From positions 2,958,501 to 3,022,500 of the forward strand of contig JAGMUV010000002.1 of the NCBI GenBank assembly GCA_020744425.1: a stretch of 64,000 nucleotides of DNA, written 5' to 3'. Position 1 is the first letter of the stretch; every line of letters starts with the position of its first letter. The position numbers and the translations under genes are program-made. The notes below the pieces were generated by a model. It did not search any database. It saw only the letters and a list, made by a program, of their open reading frames with translations, and had not been told where the DNA came from. Source of the stretch: Dactylonectria macrodidyma. Taxonomy: Eukaryota > Ascomycota > Sordariomycetes > Hypocreales > Nectriaceae. Positions 1 through 11,180 of the stretch are shown here, one piece after another.

Positions 1-893
1 ACCTTGTCGTTCGTGAGCTGAAACCTGGGCGTCGTGGCGCTTGGCGTATGCGTGGAGGCCACTAAGTCGATGCGAGCTTGCGTCCCTTGGCCGCCGGAGA
101 GCAGCAAATCGTTGTTGTTATTATAGGAGCCGTCGTGATCGAGGGAGACGTCGCCTCCGGTAAAGGAGGCGCGTTCGCGGGGAGCGATATCGGCGAGGGT
201 GGTGCGGACGTGCATGTAGCCTTGGACGCCGAGCTGGACGACGAGCAGGACGCCCAGCAGCTCGTATCCGGCGCGGTCGGGCGTGTCGGGGACGGTGCGA
301 GTGAAGACGTAGCGGAGGGAGAGCAGGCGCTTGGCCAGCTCGTAGTAGGTGCCGCTGAAGTAGAAGAGGGCAAGGACGACAGCCTGGAAGGGTGCGGCCG
401 AGGTTAGGGTGGATAGATGGCGAGTGACGTAGTCCCAGAGGCGGGCCTCGCGTGAGTCTGATTTGTCCTTGTCCTGCGAGCGCAAGACCCGGAGGCGGCG
501 CTCCAGGATGCGGCGCAGGCCGGCGCGGAGGCCCGGGAGGATGCGACCGGCGACGTAGGGGAGGAGGATGGAGCCGGCGACGTAGGCGGCGCGGCGGTCG
601 ACGGCCGGGAGGCGGCCGTCGCGGGCGTCGACCTGGACGAGATCGCAGTACTCTTCGCCGAGGGTTCGGTTGCCCGGCAGCGTGGTGAGGACGTAGTAGA
701 GGAGGCAGGCGGCGGTGCGCAGCTCGGGGGCTGCCGCATGGGTCGCCCGGGCGCCGCGCAGCCGCCGGAAGAGGTCGCTGAGGTCTTGAGTTAGGCGGCC
801 GGTGAAGTAGGCGTCCTTTTGGTGTGCGCGGATGACGTCGGGAGCTGTGGCGAAGGGGTAGGGCGAGGAGGAGGGCGAGGAGGAGGAGGCCAT
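1..893 (-). CDS. pex10: PEX10, peroxisomal RING E3 ligase subunit (partial, N-terminal part)
   Basis: An open frame runs from an ATG at 891-893 to the window edge, giving about 297 residues with no stop; the rest lies off the left end. The N-terminus carries the block APDVIRAHQKDAYFTGRL, then GNRTLGEEYCDLVQVD, which are hallmarks of the Pex2/Pex12 amino-terminal domain of PEX10. In the family this membrane-embedded region joins PEX2 and PEX12 in the peroxisomal complex that ubiquitinates the import receptor PEX5. The C-terminal RING domain expected of PEX10 is outside the window and cannot be checked. Hydrophobic stretches near residues 100-115 and 165-180 fit membrane segments. The start is chosen because it gives the full conserved N-terminus. 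No intron is evident in the visible part. Confidence 0.86.
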   Translation of the reverse strand, partial: MASSSSPSSSPYPFATAPDVIRAHQKDAYFTGRLTQDLSDLFRRLRGARATHAAAPELRTAACLLYYVLTTLPGNRTLGEEYCDLVQVDARDGRLPAVDRRAAYVAGSILLPYVAGRILPGLRAGLRRILERRLRVLRSQDKDKSDSREARLWDYVTRHLSTLTSAAPFQAVVLALFYFSGTYYELAKRLLSLRYVFTRTVPDTPDRAGYELLGVLLVVQLGVQGYMHVRTTLADIAPRERASFTGGDVSLDHDGSYNNNNDLLLSGGQGTQARIDLVASTHTPSATTPRFQLTNDK

Positions 894-1405
894 CGTGAAG
901 GGTTTCGGTTCGTGGAGGTGTTCGAGGAGTGAGGTGGAGGGGGGATGGAGACGAGGCGCTCGGCCTAGAGGGTTTGGTAGGGCGACCGCAGTAATGAGAT
1001 ATCGGATGTCGAGGACTGAACAAGGCAATTCAATACATGTGGTGTCGGAGAATAGTGGGTAGTTATCCTTGAAGTTGGTGATGGTGAGGTTGGTGCGTTT
1101 CCGTCGGCACAAAAGGTTGGCGGTTGGCATGCATCGAGCCTCGGGCCAAAAAGTCCGGGAATCAGGCCGGACTCGGTTCGGCGGCCCATCCCATCCCATG
1201 TGCCAGTCTGGGGTAATAATTAGTCTAAATTAATCGGGCGCTCAACTCCAGATTCTCAAGGTTAATTCAGGGACCAAAAGTAGTATAATTTAAGGGACTG
1301 AATAAATCAAACTACTCATCCTCATTCACCATTACGCGTCTGCCTAGGTAAGTATTCTACACCATCTTCTTTCTACCAAACCACAAACTCTATAGGCAGC
1401 CTGTA
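894..1405. other. Intergenic: 5' side of PEX10 and 3' side of the Zn2Cys6 gene
   Basis: No coding frame is supported. The part next to PEX10 is mixed sequence. Around 1210-1320 it becomes AT-rich, likely the 3' untranslated tail of the leftward Zn2Cys6 gene. Confidence 0.5.
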
Positions 1406-3762
1406 TCACGGACCCAAAGTCGGATTCTGGTTGAAATCAAAGGGCGCTTGAATCCCCTCCTCGGTGGCCTGAAGCTGGATATTGAGGAACTCGTCCGTCA
1501 CCAGCGTCCCTAGCTCCTGGTTCCACTGGGCCATCAGCTCAGCCGTGACGCCGTGGCCAAGCTCGAGCCCGTTCATGAGGTCTGGCACGTTGAGGGGATC
1601 CTCGGGCGGCATCACGGCCTGCGCGCTGCGCGCCCGCACGATGTAGTCCTTGAGCTCGCCCACGCACGGCCATGTGTGCTGGACTTGCTCCATGGCGTCG
1701 AGGATGGTCGACAGGGACCGCGAGATGTCTGAGTCGTCCCACGACGCGCACTGGAAGAAGCGCTTCATCATGACGGTGCCGGCCGCTGTGGACAGCGTTT
1801 GGACGAAGTCGAGCGAGAGAGATCGGTAGCGATAGTGGCGCGAGTACGTCCGCATCAGCCGGAGGATGGCCTGAAGCGATTCGTAGCAAATCTCCACGTC
1901 TTCGCTCTCGGCGATGCCCGGCTTCTCAAACATGTGAGACGGAGGCCTGTGAAGGATAATCATGACGGTATGGAACAGCATGCTTTACTCGGTTAATAAG
2001 CAAGTAAGAAACGTTGTCGGGACATTGACAAGACGTACTGCATTCGAAGCACCGCGGGTTGTACCACACCCACCGTCCATTGGTTCCAATGCAAAGTTCC
2101 CGGGAGGCTGGATAGCCACTTGGTTAGGGAGACGTGAATCTGCCTGGACCTCGCCGCCGCCACCGTATCGTCTACGTTCCCTCGGCGGTTCTCAAACAGC
2201 TCAGTAATCATGACGTGAACAATCTTGCAAAGCTCGGCCTGGTAGATGAAAGACCCGATGAGGGCAACACCATCTTCAAACTCGATTGCCGAAGTGCCTT
2301 TGCAGATGTACGTGTCTAGTAGGCCCTCCCAGTCCGGGGGATACTGCAGCCTGATGGTGTTGCGGACGTCGGACTCGCTAGGATGCAGGGCGGGGGGCCG
2401 TCCAAAGTACAGGCTGAGCTGCTTGTCGGCGATGAAGATGGCCCAGTATACGCGCCTCAATATCTCCGTGTCGCGGACGGCCAGCTCGGTCGCGCGGTTT
2501 GGGTGCTCAGCCGATGCATCCCAGTTGTTGGGGTCTAGGTGAAGCCCCATCTCGTGGGCCAAGCGGAAGGCCATGCCGCAGAAGAGCCAGCCCTTGGACG
2601 TGTGGCCGACGCCAATCTCACGGTATCCGAGGAGAGCCAGAGCCTGCAAGGTCGTGAGGTCGGGGCTGTCGAGGGTTGAGTAGATGAGCGTCTGGGCCTG
2701 GTTGGCGAAGATGTCCGAGATGTTGCGCGAGTCGTCGAGCTGCATGGCACCGAGGGCGCAAATGGCAAAGAGCAGTGCGTCCGAGTAGTAATTGCCCGAC
2801 CCCACGTCGTAGTCACGCAAGAAGTACTCCCTGTACACGAGCAAGTGGAAGTGGTACTGGTACTTGAAGTAGGCTGCCATGCACATCTGCGAAGTCTCAT
2901 CATGAGGCGCATACATAAAGCTGTGGTCACTCGAGCTCATGACGCTGTTGTTTTCGGATAGCCCCGAGCTATACGGCGGCGCAGTGCTCAACTCCAAGGG
3001 CGAAGTGCCGTCACTGGGGGACATGGACGCATCGTGCGAGAGGTGAATGTGGAACGCACTGGTGCCGCCAAAGAACTGAGTGGCATTGCTAGACCGCGGG
3101 CGTCTCAACTGCCCCGAGCGAACCTGGGCGGCGACGATCTTGGGGTCCGAGTTGTTCTTTTGCTCCAAAACAGGCTTCGACGATGCGAGATCTGTTGAGG
3201 TTGGGGGTGAGAGGGCCAGCTCCGAGAGCATGTCATCCCGCTCGGTGCTGTCGGCGACGACGAGTCTGCGGATAAGCAGCTCGAGGGATGCGACCTGGCC
3301 CTCGAGAGCCTGGACATAACCCTTTGATATAGGTCTTTTTGGTGGTTGAGCATTCGAGTTGATTTCAGAGGGGGGATGAAAGATGAAACAGGGATGATAG
3401 AAGAGAGAGATGAAAGTGAGGAGAGGAATGGAGAGTGAGGCATGAGACATAGGTACATCAGGTGTCTTACCGTTGTTTCTCTCCACTTCCGCTGAGTATA
3501 CACTCCGTGCCAGCCTTAACACACCGAGAACATGGTCTCTTGCGATCACATTTTATCTACATTTTACACGTTAATCCCCTTTATTAGAGATGATGGACAT
3601 CGTAGAGCAGACAGGATGCTCACCTTGCGGCGGCGACATCGTTCGCATCTAAAGGGCGGTCCATCAGTCTCTGTAGTGGGGAATCATGCAACGAGAGGGG
3701 TTTACGGCCGTAACTCACGATATCTTGATGGACTCGCCCATGGGCGTCTGCGTGTCCTCCAT
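1406..3762 (-). CDS. Zn2Cys6 transcription factor with fungal_trans domain
   Basis: Five exons on the minus strand: 3762-3719, 3648-3624, 3556-3471, 3334-2039 and 1982-1406. All junctions are GT...AG and phase-consistent, giving 675 residues. The binuclear zinc cluster spans three exons; its cysteines are residues 16, 19, 26, 32, 35 and 42 with canonical spacing (C-X2-C-X6-C-X5-C-X2-C-X6-C), and the core reads CERCRRRKIKCDRKRPCSRC. A short coiled linker (about 53-80) follows. The block FFGGTSAFHIH precedes the middle homology region (about 210-450), where GWLFCGMAFRLAHEMGLHLD is recognisable. Proteins of this class bind DNA in the nucleus and usually control a pathway or nutrient response; the target here is not readable. 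The next gene is the D-glutamate-cyclase-like gene on the same strand, so local regulation is conceivable but unproven. Confidence 0.88.
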
Positions 3763-4337
3763 GATGATGCTAGGCCTTGCTCGCGCTGCACTGTAGTCGT
3801 TGAAAACAAACACAAAAGATCAGCGGTTCCTCACTGTAAAGGTTCAGCCGCAATGGAGAGGAGTGCGTTTGATGATGGGGTTGGTTGGAGTAAGGTCAAA
3901 TGGAGGGTACAGAAGGAGTCCAGACCGTTGCAAGTGCGCTAAATTGTCCCCTTTGGGCGGTGCGTCACTTGACATGTCCACTAATTAGGTGCTTGCATGG
4001 TTCGACCGCCCTGTGATGGCTTCTGAACAAAGGCATTTAACGGTCACCAAGCAGAACACAAATTCAACACACGCGCAGAGGCATGGCATCATGAATTGAT
4101 ATATCAAACACTCATACCGATCATCTCATACTCTGGAACTGAATTTCATCTCGAAGCCGTCCTATCCGATCCCATGAAGAAGAAGAAAAGACCCAAAGAC
4201 ACTGGCCTGATCCTGACCTGATCCTGGTCATCGCTTATCTGGACTCGTTAATCGGGATTCATACATATGGGCGCCTGCTTGTTGCCTGCCTTGCTGCCTG
4301 CATCAACCTCAACCCATCCTCAAAGCCACTCCAGACC
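3763..4337. other. Intergenic: promoter side of the Zn2Cys6 gene
   Basis: No supported gene. It holds the upstream region of the Zn2Cys6 factor and, toward 4340, the 3' flank of the cyclase-like gene. Confidence 0.5.
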
Positions 4338-5222
4338 TCAGATCCCATCGCTCATAATGTCTTTGTCAACCGCATCCAACACCAGCATGTGTCCAGGCGC
4401 ATGCGCCATCACCGTCCCCTCGAGTCCAGCTCTCATGACGGCCTCCTGAGGCGTCACGCCGCAGCCCCAGAAGACGGGGATTTCATCGAGATTGTCGCCG
4501 CGCGACTTGCTGTATTTCCGCCCGTTGAGAGCCAGCGGAGCATCTCCCCACTCGGGATCATCGATATCTCTGATCCCTAAGGCTTCCATGGCTTCCCACC
4601 CCCAAGCAATAGGTTCTCCGTGTGTGCTACCGTATTTTCTCGTTATGTCCCGGACCAAGTCGAGGTCCTGCTTTCGATATGGTCGCATCGTGACCACGTA
4701 AGTGCCCCCCTGGAAGACTCCAGCTGTGCATAGAGGCACCTTTGTCCTGTACATGGGGACGTTTCTATCCATGACTGTATGGCGAGGAGGCAAACCGACC
4801 GACGTCAGCTCGGCCTCGAAGCTGTACGAACAGCCGATGAGGAAGGCGACGTGATCCTCGGTCCACTCGGCCGTAATATCACTGCAGGACGCCTTTTCCA
4901 GACGCGAGTCCTTGTACACCATGTACCGCGGAGAGTCCGTTCTGATGTCGAACCCGTCGGCCAAGATGTCACGACCTTTGAGGCCGCGAATCCAAGACTT
5001 GACCGAGTCGTATCGCCCGACGGCCGCCGACTCGGCAATCAGCGGGCAGGGGACGGGGTTTCGGGCGCAAAGGGTCCGGAAGTCGGCCGCATAGCGGGAC
5101 GGGAGGATGATGAGGTTCGCCTGCAGGTGGCCCGGCGCCAGCCCGTTCGTCGAGGTGGTGTGGAGATTGTGTCGTGCGGCGGACCGGGCATCCTTTGCCG
5201 TCATCAGGAGAGTTAACGCCAT
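4338..5222 (-). CDS. DUF1445 / D-glutamate cyclase-like protein (putative hydro-lyase)
   Basis: Single-exon gene of 294 residues. Recognisable family blocks are NGLAPGHLQANLIILP near the N-terminus, FLIGCSYSFEAEL, RNVPMYRT, then FWGCGVTPQEAVM and the histidine-containing APGHMLVLD near the C-terminus. These match the DUF1445 family (bacterial 'putative hydro-lyase'), whose mammalian relative DGLUCY is a mitochondrial D-glutamate cyclase making 5-oxo-D-proline. Length is slightly above the bacterial norm because of a short N-terminal extension, which could be a targeting sequence but is weak. It is divergent from the 5-oxoprolinase gene with about 1.25 kb between start codons. That neighbourhood supports a role in 5-oxoproline metabolism; the exact substrate and stereochemistry are inferred from family members. 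Confidence 0.85.
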   Translation of the reverse strand: MALTLLMTAKDARSAARHNLHTTSTNGLAPGHLQANLIILPSRYAADFRTLCARNPVPCPLIAESAAVGRYDSVKSWIRGLKGRDILADGFDIRTDSPRYMVYKDSRLEKASCSDITAEWTEDHVAFLIGCSYSFEAELTSVGLPPRHTVMDRNVPMYRTKVPLCTAGVFQGGTYVVTMRPYRKQDLDLVRDITRKYGSTHGEPIAWGWEAMEALGIRDIDDPEWGDAPLALNGRKYSKSRGDNLDEIPVFWGCGVTPQEAVMRAGLEGTVMAHAPGHMLVLDAVDKDIMSDGI

Positions 5223-6472
5223 GTTACCGTTGCACTAGCCAGTTGCCTGAAACTCGAAGCGTGAAGAAAGAAACGAGACAGGCAAGAGTTGAGCGCACAA
5301 AGAGGAGACTCCAAAATCGATTTTGGTTGTCGAGATGAAGTAATCTTGGCTCGGGTGGCACTGAAGGGGATGATAACGGCCCGGTCAGTCACTGAGAGCC
5401 TGGTATGGCCAAGGAAGCCAACGAGTTGATTGAAAAACAATTTAATCCAGTGGAGGCTGGAACGAGTCTTAGTGTATGCACGCCGAATATGGGCAAACTG
5501 GTTCCAAGTGGATATTGATGCTATTCCCAGAACAACAATGGAATCGAACCACAACACTCGACCCGGATCCTACGGTCTTAAGTAACAAGTAACCTCATCG
5601 CTCTATTCGCTACTGAACGTCCCTGAAGGAGCTGCAACTCCGAAACTCATCCTCTGTTTCTATTCAGCCTGTGAGAATCCTGCTGAAAAGGAACCAGGCC
5701 GTTACCCTAAACGCTTGGGTTCGCAGTGTCAATGTCTATATGGGCGAGTCAGTCGGACATCCGCCTCCGCTCTCCAGGGGAGCTCCATCTCAAGCAGTTC
5801 CAACCAGTGTATGCCGTTTCATTTCCCCACACTGAGAGCCATGGATCGTTCCCTTACAGCCAAGTGTACTTTGGTTTATACCTCAAATGGGCTTGGGGCC
5901 TCCGCAATCACGCACCCGTCGGGGAAGGACACCGATCTCTGGTGACGCCAATTGAGCAATACAGAGCGAGCAAATCATAGGAGCTAATTCATCACTAAAT
6001 TAAGGAATAAAACTTCGTAAAAAAGGCACAAAACTCTGCGAATTAGTCTATAAAGCCTCTTGTTTATTCCTAAAATATACTAATGGTGTCATTTGATCTA
6101 TCAATCCACTTCCCAAGGCATAGGGTAGTAAGTTGATGCTTCATCGTGCGCAGTGTTTTCCCCCACTCTTCGCTACTCAATGTGGTGCTCCTCTTATTAT
6201 TAATTAGTTTATCAACAAAGGCGTCATCATGGTCGAGGGCAGTTGAAGCGGATCATGACTGCGGGGATCGTGATCACGTAACAAACCAATCCCCCCCACT
6301 TACTATGATTTACTGTGCGGAACAGCGACGTCGGCTTTCAAATCACACTCAACTCCTCCGACATGGGGCGAAGAGAGAGATTATTTTATTTTCAAATACT
6401 CACCGAATCCATTTCTTCTTTCTTCTCCAACCACCCAAGACCTAGACCTAGTGATGACTAGCGTCAACAACA
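5223..6472. promoter_or_regulatory. Shared divergent promoter region (cyclase-like / 5-oxoprolinase)
   Basis: The two start codons face away from each other across 1250 bp. An AT-rich segment lies at about 5985-6090 and includes a TATA-like CTATAAAGCC near 6048. A CCAAT-containing AACCAATCCC occurs near 6285, and pyrimidine-rich sequence precedes the oxoprolinase ATG. No coding frame in this interval looks real. Co-regulation of the pair is an inference from arrangement only. Confidence 0.45.
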
Positions 6473-9400
6473 ATGACTGCTGACGACTCATCCTCACCCG
6501 CGGCTGCTTCTGCTGCCGTCAACATCCGCATCGCCATTGATCGCGGCGGCACCTTTACGGACGTCCACGCCTCTATCCCTGGCCGTCCCGACGTCATCCT
6601 GAAGCTGCTCTCTGAAGATCCTTCTAACTACAAAGATGCTCCCACCGAGGGCATCCGCCGCGTCCTGGAGCAGGTCACGGGAGAATCACGCCCTCGAGGC
6701 GCGCCACTCGATCTCAGCCGCATCGAGCACATTCGCATGGGGACCACTGTCGGTACAAATGCCTTACTAGAACGCAAGGGAGCTCGCTCTGCGCTGCTCG
6801 TCACTAAGGGCTTCCGGGACCTGCTCAAGATTGGCAACCAGACTCGCCCCAACATCTTCGACTTAACTGCCAAGAGGCCCAGCCTGCTGCATGAAGTGAC
6901 GGTCGAGGTCGACGAGAGGGTCACCCTCGAAGCCTACACAGAGAATGCGACCCAGGATGCCATTGACGTGTCGAGTGACCCGGAGCTGTGCTTGGGCGTC
7001 ACTGGTGAAGTTGTCCGCGTCTTGCGGAAACCTGACATGAGTCTTGTCCAGACTGAGCTTCAGAAGATATGGGATCTGGGCATCCGCTCGTTATCTGTTG
7101 TATTCCTGCACTCATACCTCTACCCTGACCACGAGCGTCTCGTGGGTGAAGCTGCTCGTAGAATCGGCTTCTCTGTTGTCGAGTCTTCGGCACTGCAGCC
7201 CATGATCAAGGTCGTCCCTCGCGGCATGTCCGCCACTGCCGATGCGTACCTTACCCCAACTATTAAGATGTACATCGACTCTGTCTCCAGCAACTTCACC
7301 GGCGGTCTGGGATCTGCTGGCTCTCGGTGCGAATTTATGCAGTCTGACGGTGGCTTGGTCGACTTCCGCAAGTTCAGTGGACTTAAAAGCATTCTGTCTG
7401 GCCCGGCTGGCGGCGTCGTGGGTTATGCACAAACCACATGGGACGAGGAGGAGAAGAAACCTGTCATAGGATTTGATATGGGAGGCACTTCGACCGATTG
7501 CTCGCGGTTTTCGGGCACATACGACCATGTGTTTGAGACTACAACTGCCGGAATCTCGATCCAGTCCCCTCAACTGGATATCAATACGTACGCATGCTTC
7601 CCCTTCCCTTCCTTCTTGATACACATCCACATGACTAATAACCCTTCAGAGTCGCTGCAGGCGGCGGCTCAATGCTTTTCTGGAGAGGAGGACTCTTTGT
7701 TGTCGGACCAGAGTCCGCTGGCGCCCACCCGGGCCCTGCTTGTTATCGCAAAGGAGGCCCTCTTACCGTTACTGATGCGAACCTGTACCTTGGGCGTATA
7801 AAGCCCGAATATTTCCCCAAGATCTTCGGGCCCAATGAAGACGAACCACTGGGTTTAGAGATTTCAACTAAGAAATTTGAGGAGCTAACTGCCAAGATTA
7901 ATGCCGACAACCGCGCAGATGGCAAGGCGGAGCTCTCGACGGAGGCTGTGGCTCTTGGATTTCTCCGTGTCGCGGACGAAGTCATGGCTCGGCCTATTCG
8001 TGCCCTGACTGAGGCTCGGGGTTACGACACATCTGATCATCTCCTGGCTTGCTTCGGAGGGGCTGGTGGACAGCATGCCTGCTCTTTGGCCAAGGCCCTT
8101 TCCATATCACGCGTCGTTGTCCACAAGTTCTCGTCCATCCTCTCGGCGTACGGCCTTTCGTTGGCCGACGTGGTACACGAGGCGCAGCGCCCAGGTGCCA
8201 TTGAGTACGGAGAGGCTACCAAGAAACAGACCGAGGCTGCACTCGAGGAGCTAGCAAAGGAGGCTACTGAGCAACTTGCCAGCCAAGGTATCCCCGAGAG
8301 TCAGGTACGCCATGAGCGGTACCTCAATCTTCGATACGAAGGCTCAGCCACGTCGTTCATGATTCTCAAAGAGGGAGAGGAGGGAGCGGAGAGCGATTTC
8401 CAAGCTCTCTTTGAGAAGCGACACATGCGAGAGTTTGGCTTTAAGTCTCCGGGAAAGAAGCTCTTGATCGATGACTTCCGGGTCCGGGGTGTCGGCTCAG
8501 CGGCCTCACACCAAGGAGAGAGTCCCTATGCGCAACTAAAGAAGATCACTCGAGTGGCCCCCCCGTCCCGCAAGGAGACCACCCAAGTCTGCTTCGATGC
8601 ATCGGCCGGCCGGGTCGACACGCCCGTGTACATTCTCAGCGAACTTGTCGCCGGTGTCCAGATCGTCGGTCCTGCTCTCATCCTCGACAAGACCCTCACC
8701 ATTCTGGTTGTCCCTGGCAGCACCGCCACCATCACCGACAGTTGCGTCGTGATAGACCTAAAAGGCGGTGCCACTTCGTCCGGGACACAACCCGAAAAGA
8801 CGGTCGTGTCCAAGAAGGAGGTCTCGCCGATTCAGCTGTCCATCTTCGGACACCGCTTCATGTCCATTGCGGAGCAAATGGGACGGACTCTACAGAAGAC
8901 GGCCGTGTCCACCAACATCAAAGAGCGTCTCGACTTCTCCTGCGCTCTCTTCTCCCCCGACGGCGGCCTGGTCGCCAACGCTCCCCATGTACCCGTCCAC
9001 TTGGGATCCATGCAGTTCGCCGTCAAGTATCAGCACAACCGGTGGAAGGGCCAGCTCCAGGACGGAGACGTGCTCGTTTCGAACCACCCGTCGTGTGGCG
9101 GCACACACTTGCCCGATATCACTATCATAACCCCTGTCTTCGACGACAATGGCGATATTGTATTCTACGTTGCCTCTCGTGGTCACCACGCAGACATTGG
9201 TGGCCTGCTACCGGGTTCTATGCCTCCCTCGTCAAAGACGCTTGCGGAAGAGGGAGCAGCCATTGAGGCGGAAAAGTTGGTCACGCAAGGCGTTTTTGAC
9301 GAGGAGCGGATCACCGAGCTGCTGCTCATTGAGCCTGCCAAGCATCCTGGATGCTCGGGCACTCGCTGCCTTGCCGACAACCTCTTCGATCTTAAGGCAC

Positions 9401-10431
9401 AGGCTGCAGCCAACAACAAGGGAGTGCACCTCGTGCGTGCTCTCATCGAGGAGAGTGGCCTTGAGACTGTTCAGACTTACATGTACGCCATACAAGAGAC
9501 TGCAGAGAGATCGGTACGGGAGCTTCTGCAGCGGGTTCGCGAGCGGTCATCAGGGGCGCCGTTAAAGGCCGTCGACTACATGGATGACGGATCGTGCATC
9601 TCCTTGGCCGTGTCCATCTCCGAGGACGGCTCTGCCACCTTTGACTTCAGTGGCACTGGCCCAGAGGTGTACGGAAACACGAATGCACCCGTGGCCATCA
9701 CACACTCCGCCATCATATATTCCCTACGATGCCTCATCCAGTCCGATGTCCCTCTCAACCAGGGATGTCTAACCCCAATTACCATCAATATCCCACCGTC
9801 GTCGCTGCTGGCACCGTCCAAGACGGCCAGTGTTGTGGGTGGCAACGTGCTCACCTCGCAGCGCATCACCGACGTCATCCTCAAGGCGTTTGAGGCCTGC
9901 GCCGACAGCCAAGGCTGTATGAATAACCTCACGTTCGGCAAGGGCGGCAAGGACTCATTCGGGAACCACGTCCCCGGCTTCGGATACTACGAGACCATCG
10001 GTGGCGGCTCTGGAGCGGGGCCGACCTGGGACGGCGAGAGCGGCGTACACACACACATGACCAACACGCGCATCACCGACCCGGAGGTCTTCGAGAAGCG
10101 ATATCCGTGCCTGCTGCATCGGTTCGGTATCCGGCACGGCTCCGGCGGCCGCGGAGCCAACACGGGAGGAGACGGCATCGTGCGAGAGATCGAGTTCCGC
10201 GAGGGCGGCATCAAGGTGAGCCTACTGACGGAGCGGCGATCTCGGGCGCCTCAAGGCGGAAACGGGGGACACCACGGCAGTATGGGCAAGAATCTATTGG
10301 TGAAGCGTAACGACGAAGGAGGTGAGAGAATCATTAGCCTCGGCGGCAAGGCCACAGTCGAGGTGGCCAAGGGGGACCGCATAGTCATCGAGACTCCTGG
10401 TGGTGGAGGATGGGGCAAGAGAATTAAATGA
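6473..10431 (+). CDS. 5-oxoprolinase (ATP-hydrolysing), hydantoinase A/B fusion
   Basis: Two exons, 6473-7587 and 7650-10431, joined by a 62-nt intron with a CTAAT-type branch site, give 1298 residues, the usual size for eukaryotic 5-oxoprolinase (OPLAH/OXP1). The N-terminal hydantoinase A part has the phosphate-binding motif DRGGTFTDV at residues 23-31, HIRMGTTVGTNALLERKG, and the second glycine loop GFDMGGTSTD. Across the intron the frame reads DINTVAAGGGSMLFW, confirming the junction. The C-terminal hydantoinase B part contains SNHPSCGGTHLPD and ASRGHHADIGG, likely metal-binding histidines, and ends in a glycine-rich PGGGGWG. The enzyme opens 5-oxo-L-proline to L-glutamate with ATP hydrolysis in the cytosol, closing the gamma-glutamyl/glutathione cycle. 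It is divergent from a putative D-glutamate cyclase. Confidence 0.95.
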
Positions 10432-10487
10432 GGGCGATATAGTCCGTAGATAACAAGAAGCCTTAGTACCATCTTCGGCTATAGCCA

Positions 10488-11075
10488 AGCTTCCAGTATA
10501 TTGGATTTAAGTATAACAAGATAAAATAAAGTAAGTTCTTATAGTCTTTTATAATATATTATTATACAACTTTAACGTACTTGATAAGTGAGTGGGCCAA
10601 ACAAGCGAGTGAGCCACGAATACTGTGCACTAAAAAGAGCTAGACTTTAAATTTTTAAAACTAGCTATGTAATTATTAAAAATATAATAAAAATAATTTT
10701 AATTATGTAATTAAAAAGAAAACTATATAATATTTTTTTTAAATTTTTAAAAAAATTCCTTTATATAGAAATAGCTAGGTATACAGTGCGAATAAGCATT
10801 TTTAATATAGCTTATTAAGTAATTTTTAAAGAAATCTACGAAAATTTATGTTTATTTTTTAATATATAATAGAGCTATTTCTAGAATATTAGCTATTTTA
10901 CTCTTAGTTTTAATTTTAGAGAATATTTTAAAGATATTTTCATTTAAGGTATAAATGCTAGGAAATTTCAAAGTGGCCCACTCGCTCGTTTGGCCCACTC
11001 ACTTATCAAGTACGTTAGGCTAAATTATATAAGATTTTTATACTAAATTAGATATAAATTACAGGCTATATTATG
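10488..11075 (+). repeat. Degraded AT-rich dispersed repeat, left copy (interrupted by MITE)
   Basis: From TCCAGTATATTGG at about 10488 to about 10572, this sequence aligns without gaps to the reverse complement of 15905-15820 over about 83 bp, with roughly 80 percent identity. Homology resumes after the MITE (11018 to about 11075). Most differences are transitions, with this copy carrying A or T, as expected from RIP. It starts some 57 bp after the 5-oxoprolinase stop codon. Confidence 0.7.
10575..11015. mobile_element. MITE-like element, 43-bp TIRs, TA target duplication
   Basis: The 43-bp left end (10575-10617) is the reverse complement of the 43-bp right end (10973-11015) at 41 of 43 positions; both mismatches are A in the left arm versus G in the right arm. 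The ends start ACGTACTTGATAAGTGAG. TA dinucleotides flank both sides (10573-10574 and 11016-11017). The 355-bp interior is very AT-rich with no coding frame. TA duplication and non-coding interior suggest a Tc1/mariner-type MITE, probably RIP-mutated. A related copy of the host repeat at about 15813-15818 lacks the insertion and acts as an approximate empty site. Confidence 0.82.
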
Positions 11076-11180
11076 TTACATTTACATTAAATTTATTTCC
11101 TAAACAAAAACTAAAAAAAACTTAATAGCTTCTTAACTCGATCTTGACTAGGTACGTTGTGTTAAGGAATCTCTCAACGA

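Noticed and set aside
5530..5640. Possible tRNA: a GGTTCGATTCC-type B-box on the minus strand near 5540-5550
   Set aside because: No matching acceptor stem, weak T stem and poor A-box; a cloverleaf could not be drawn.
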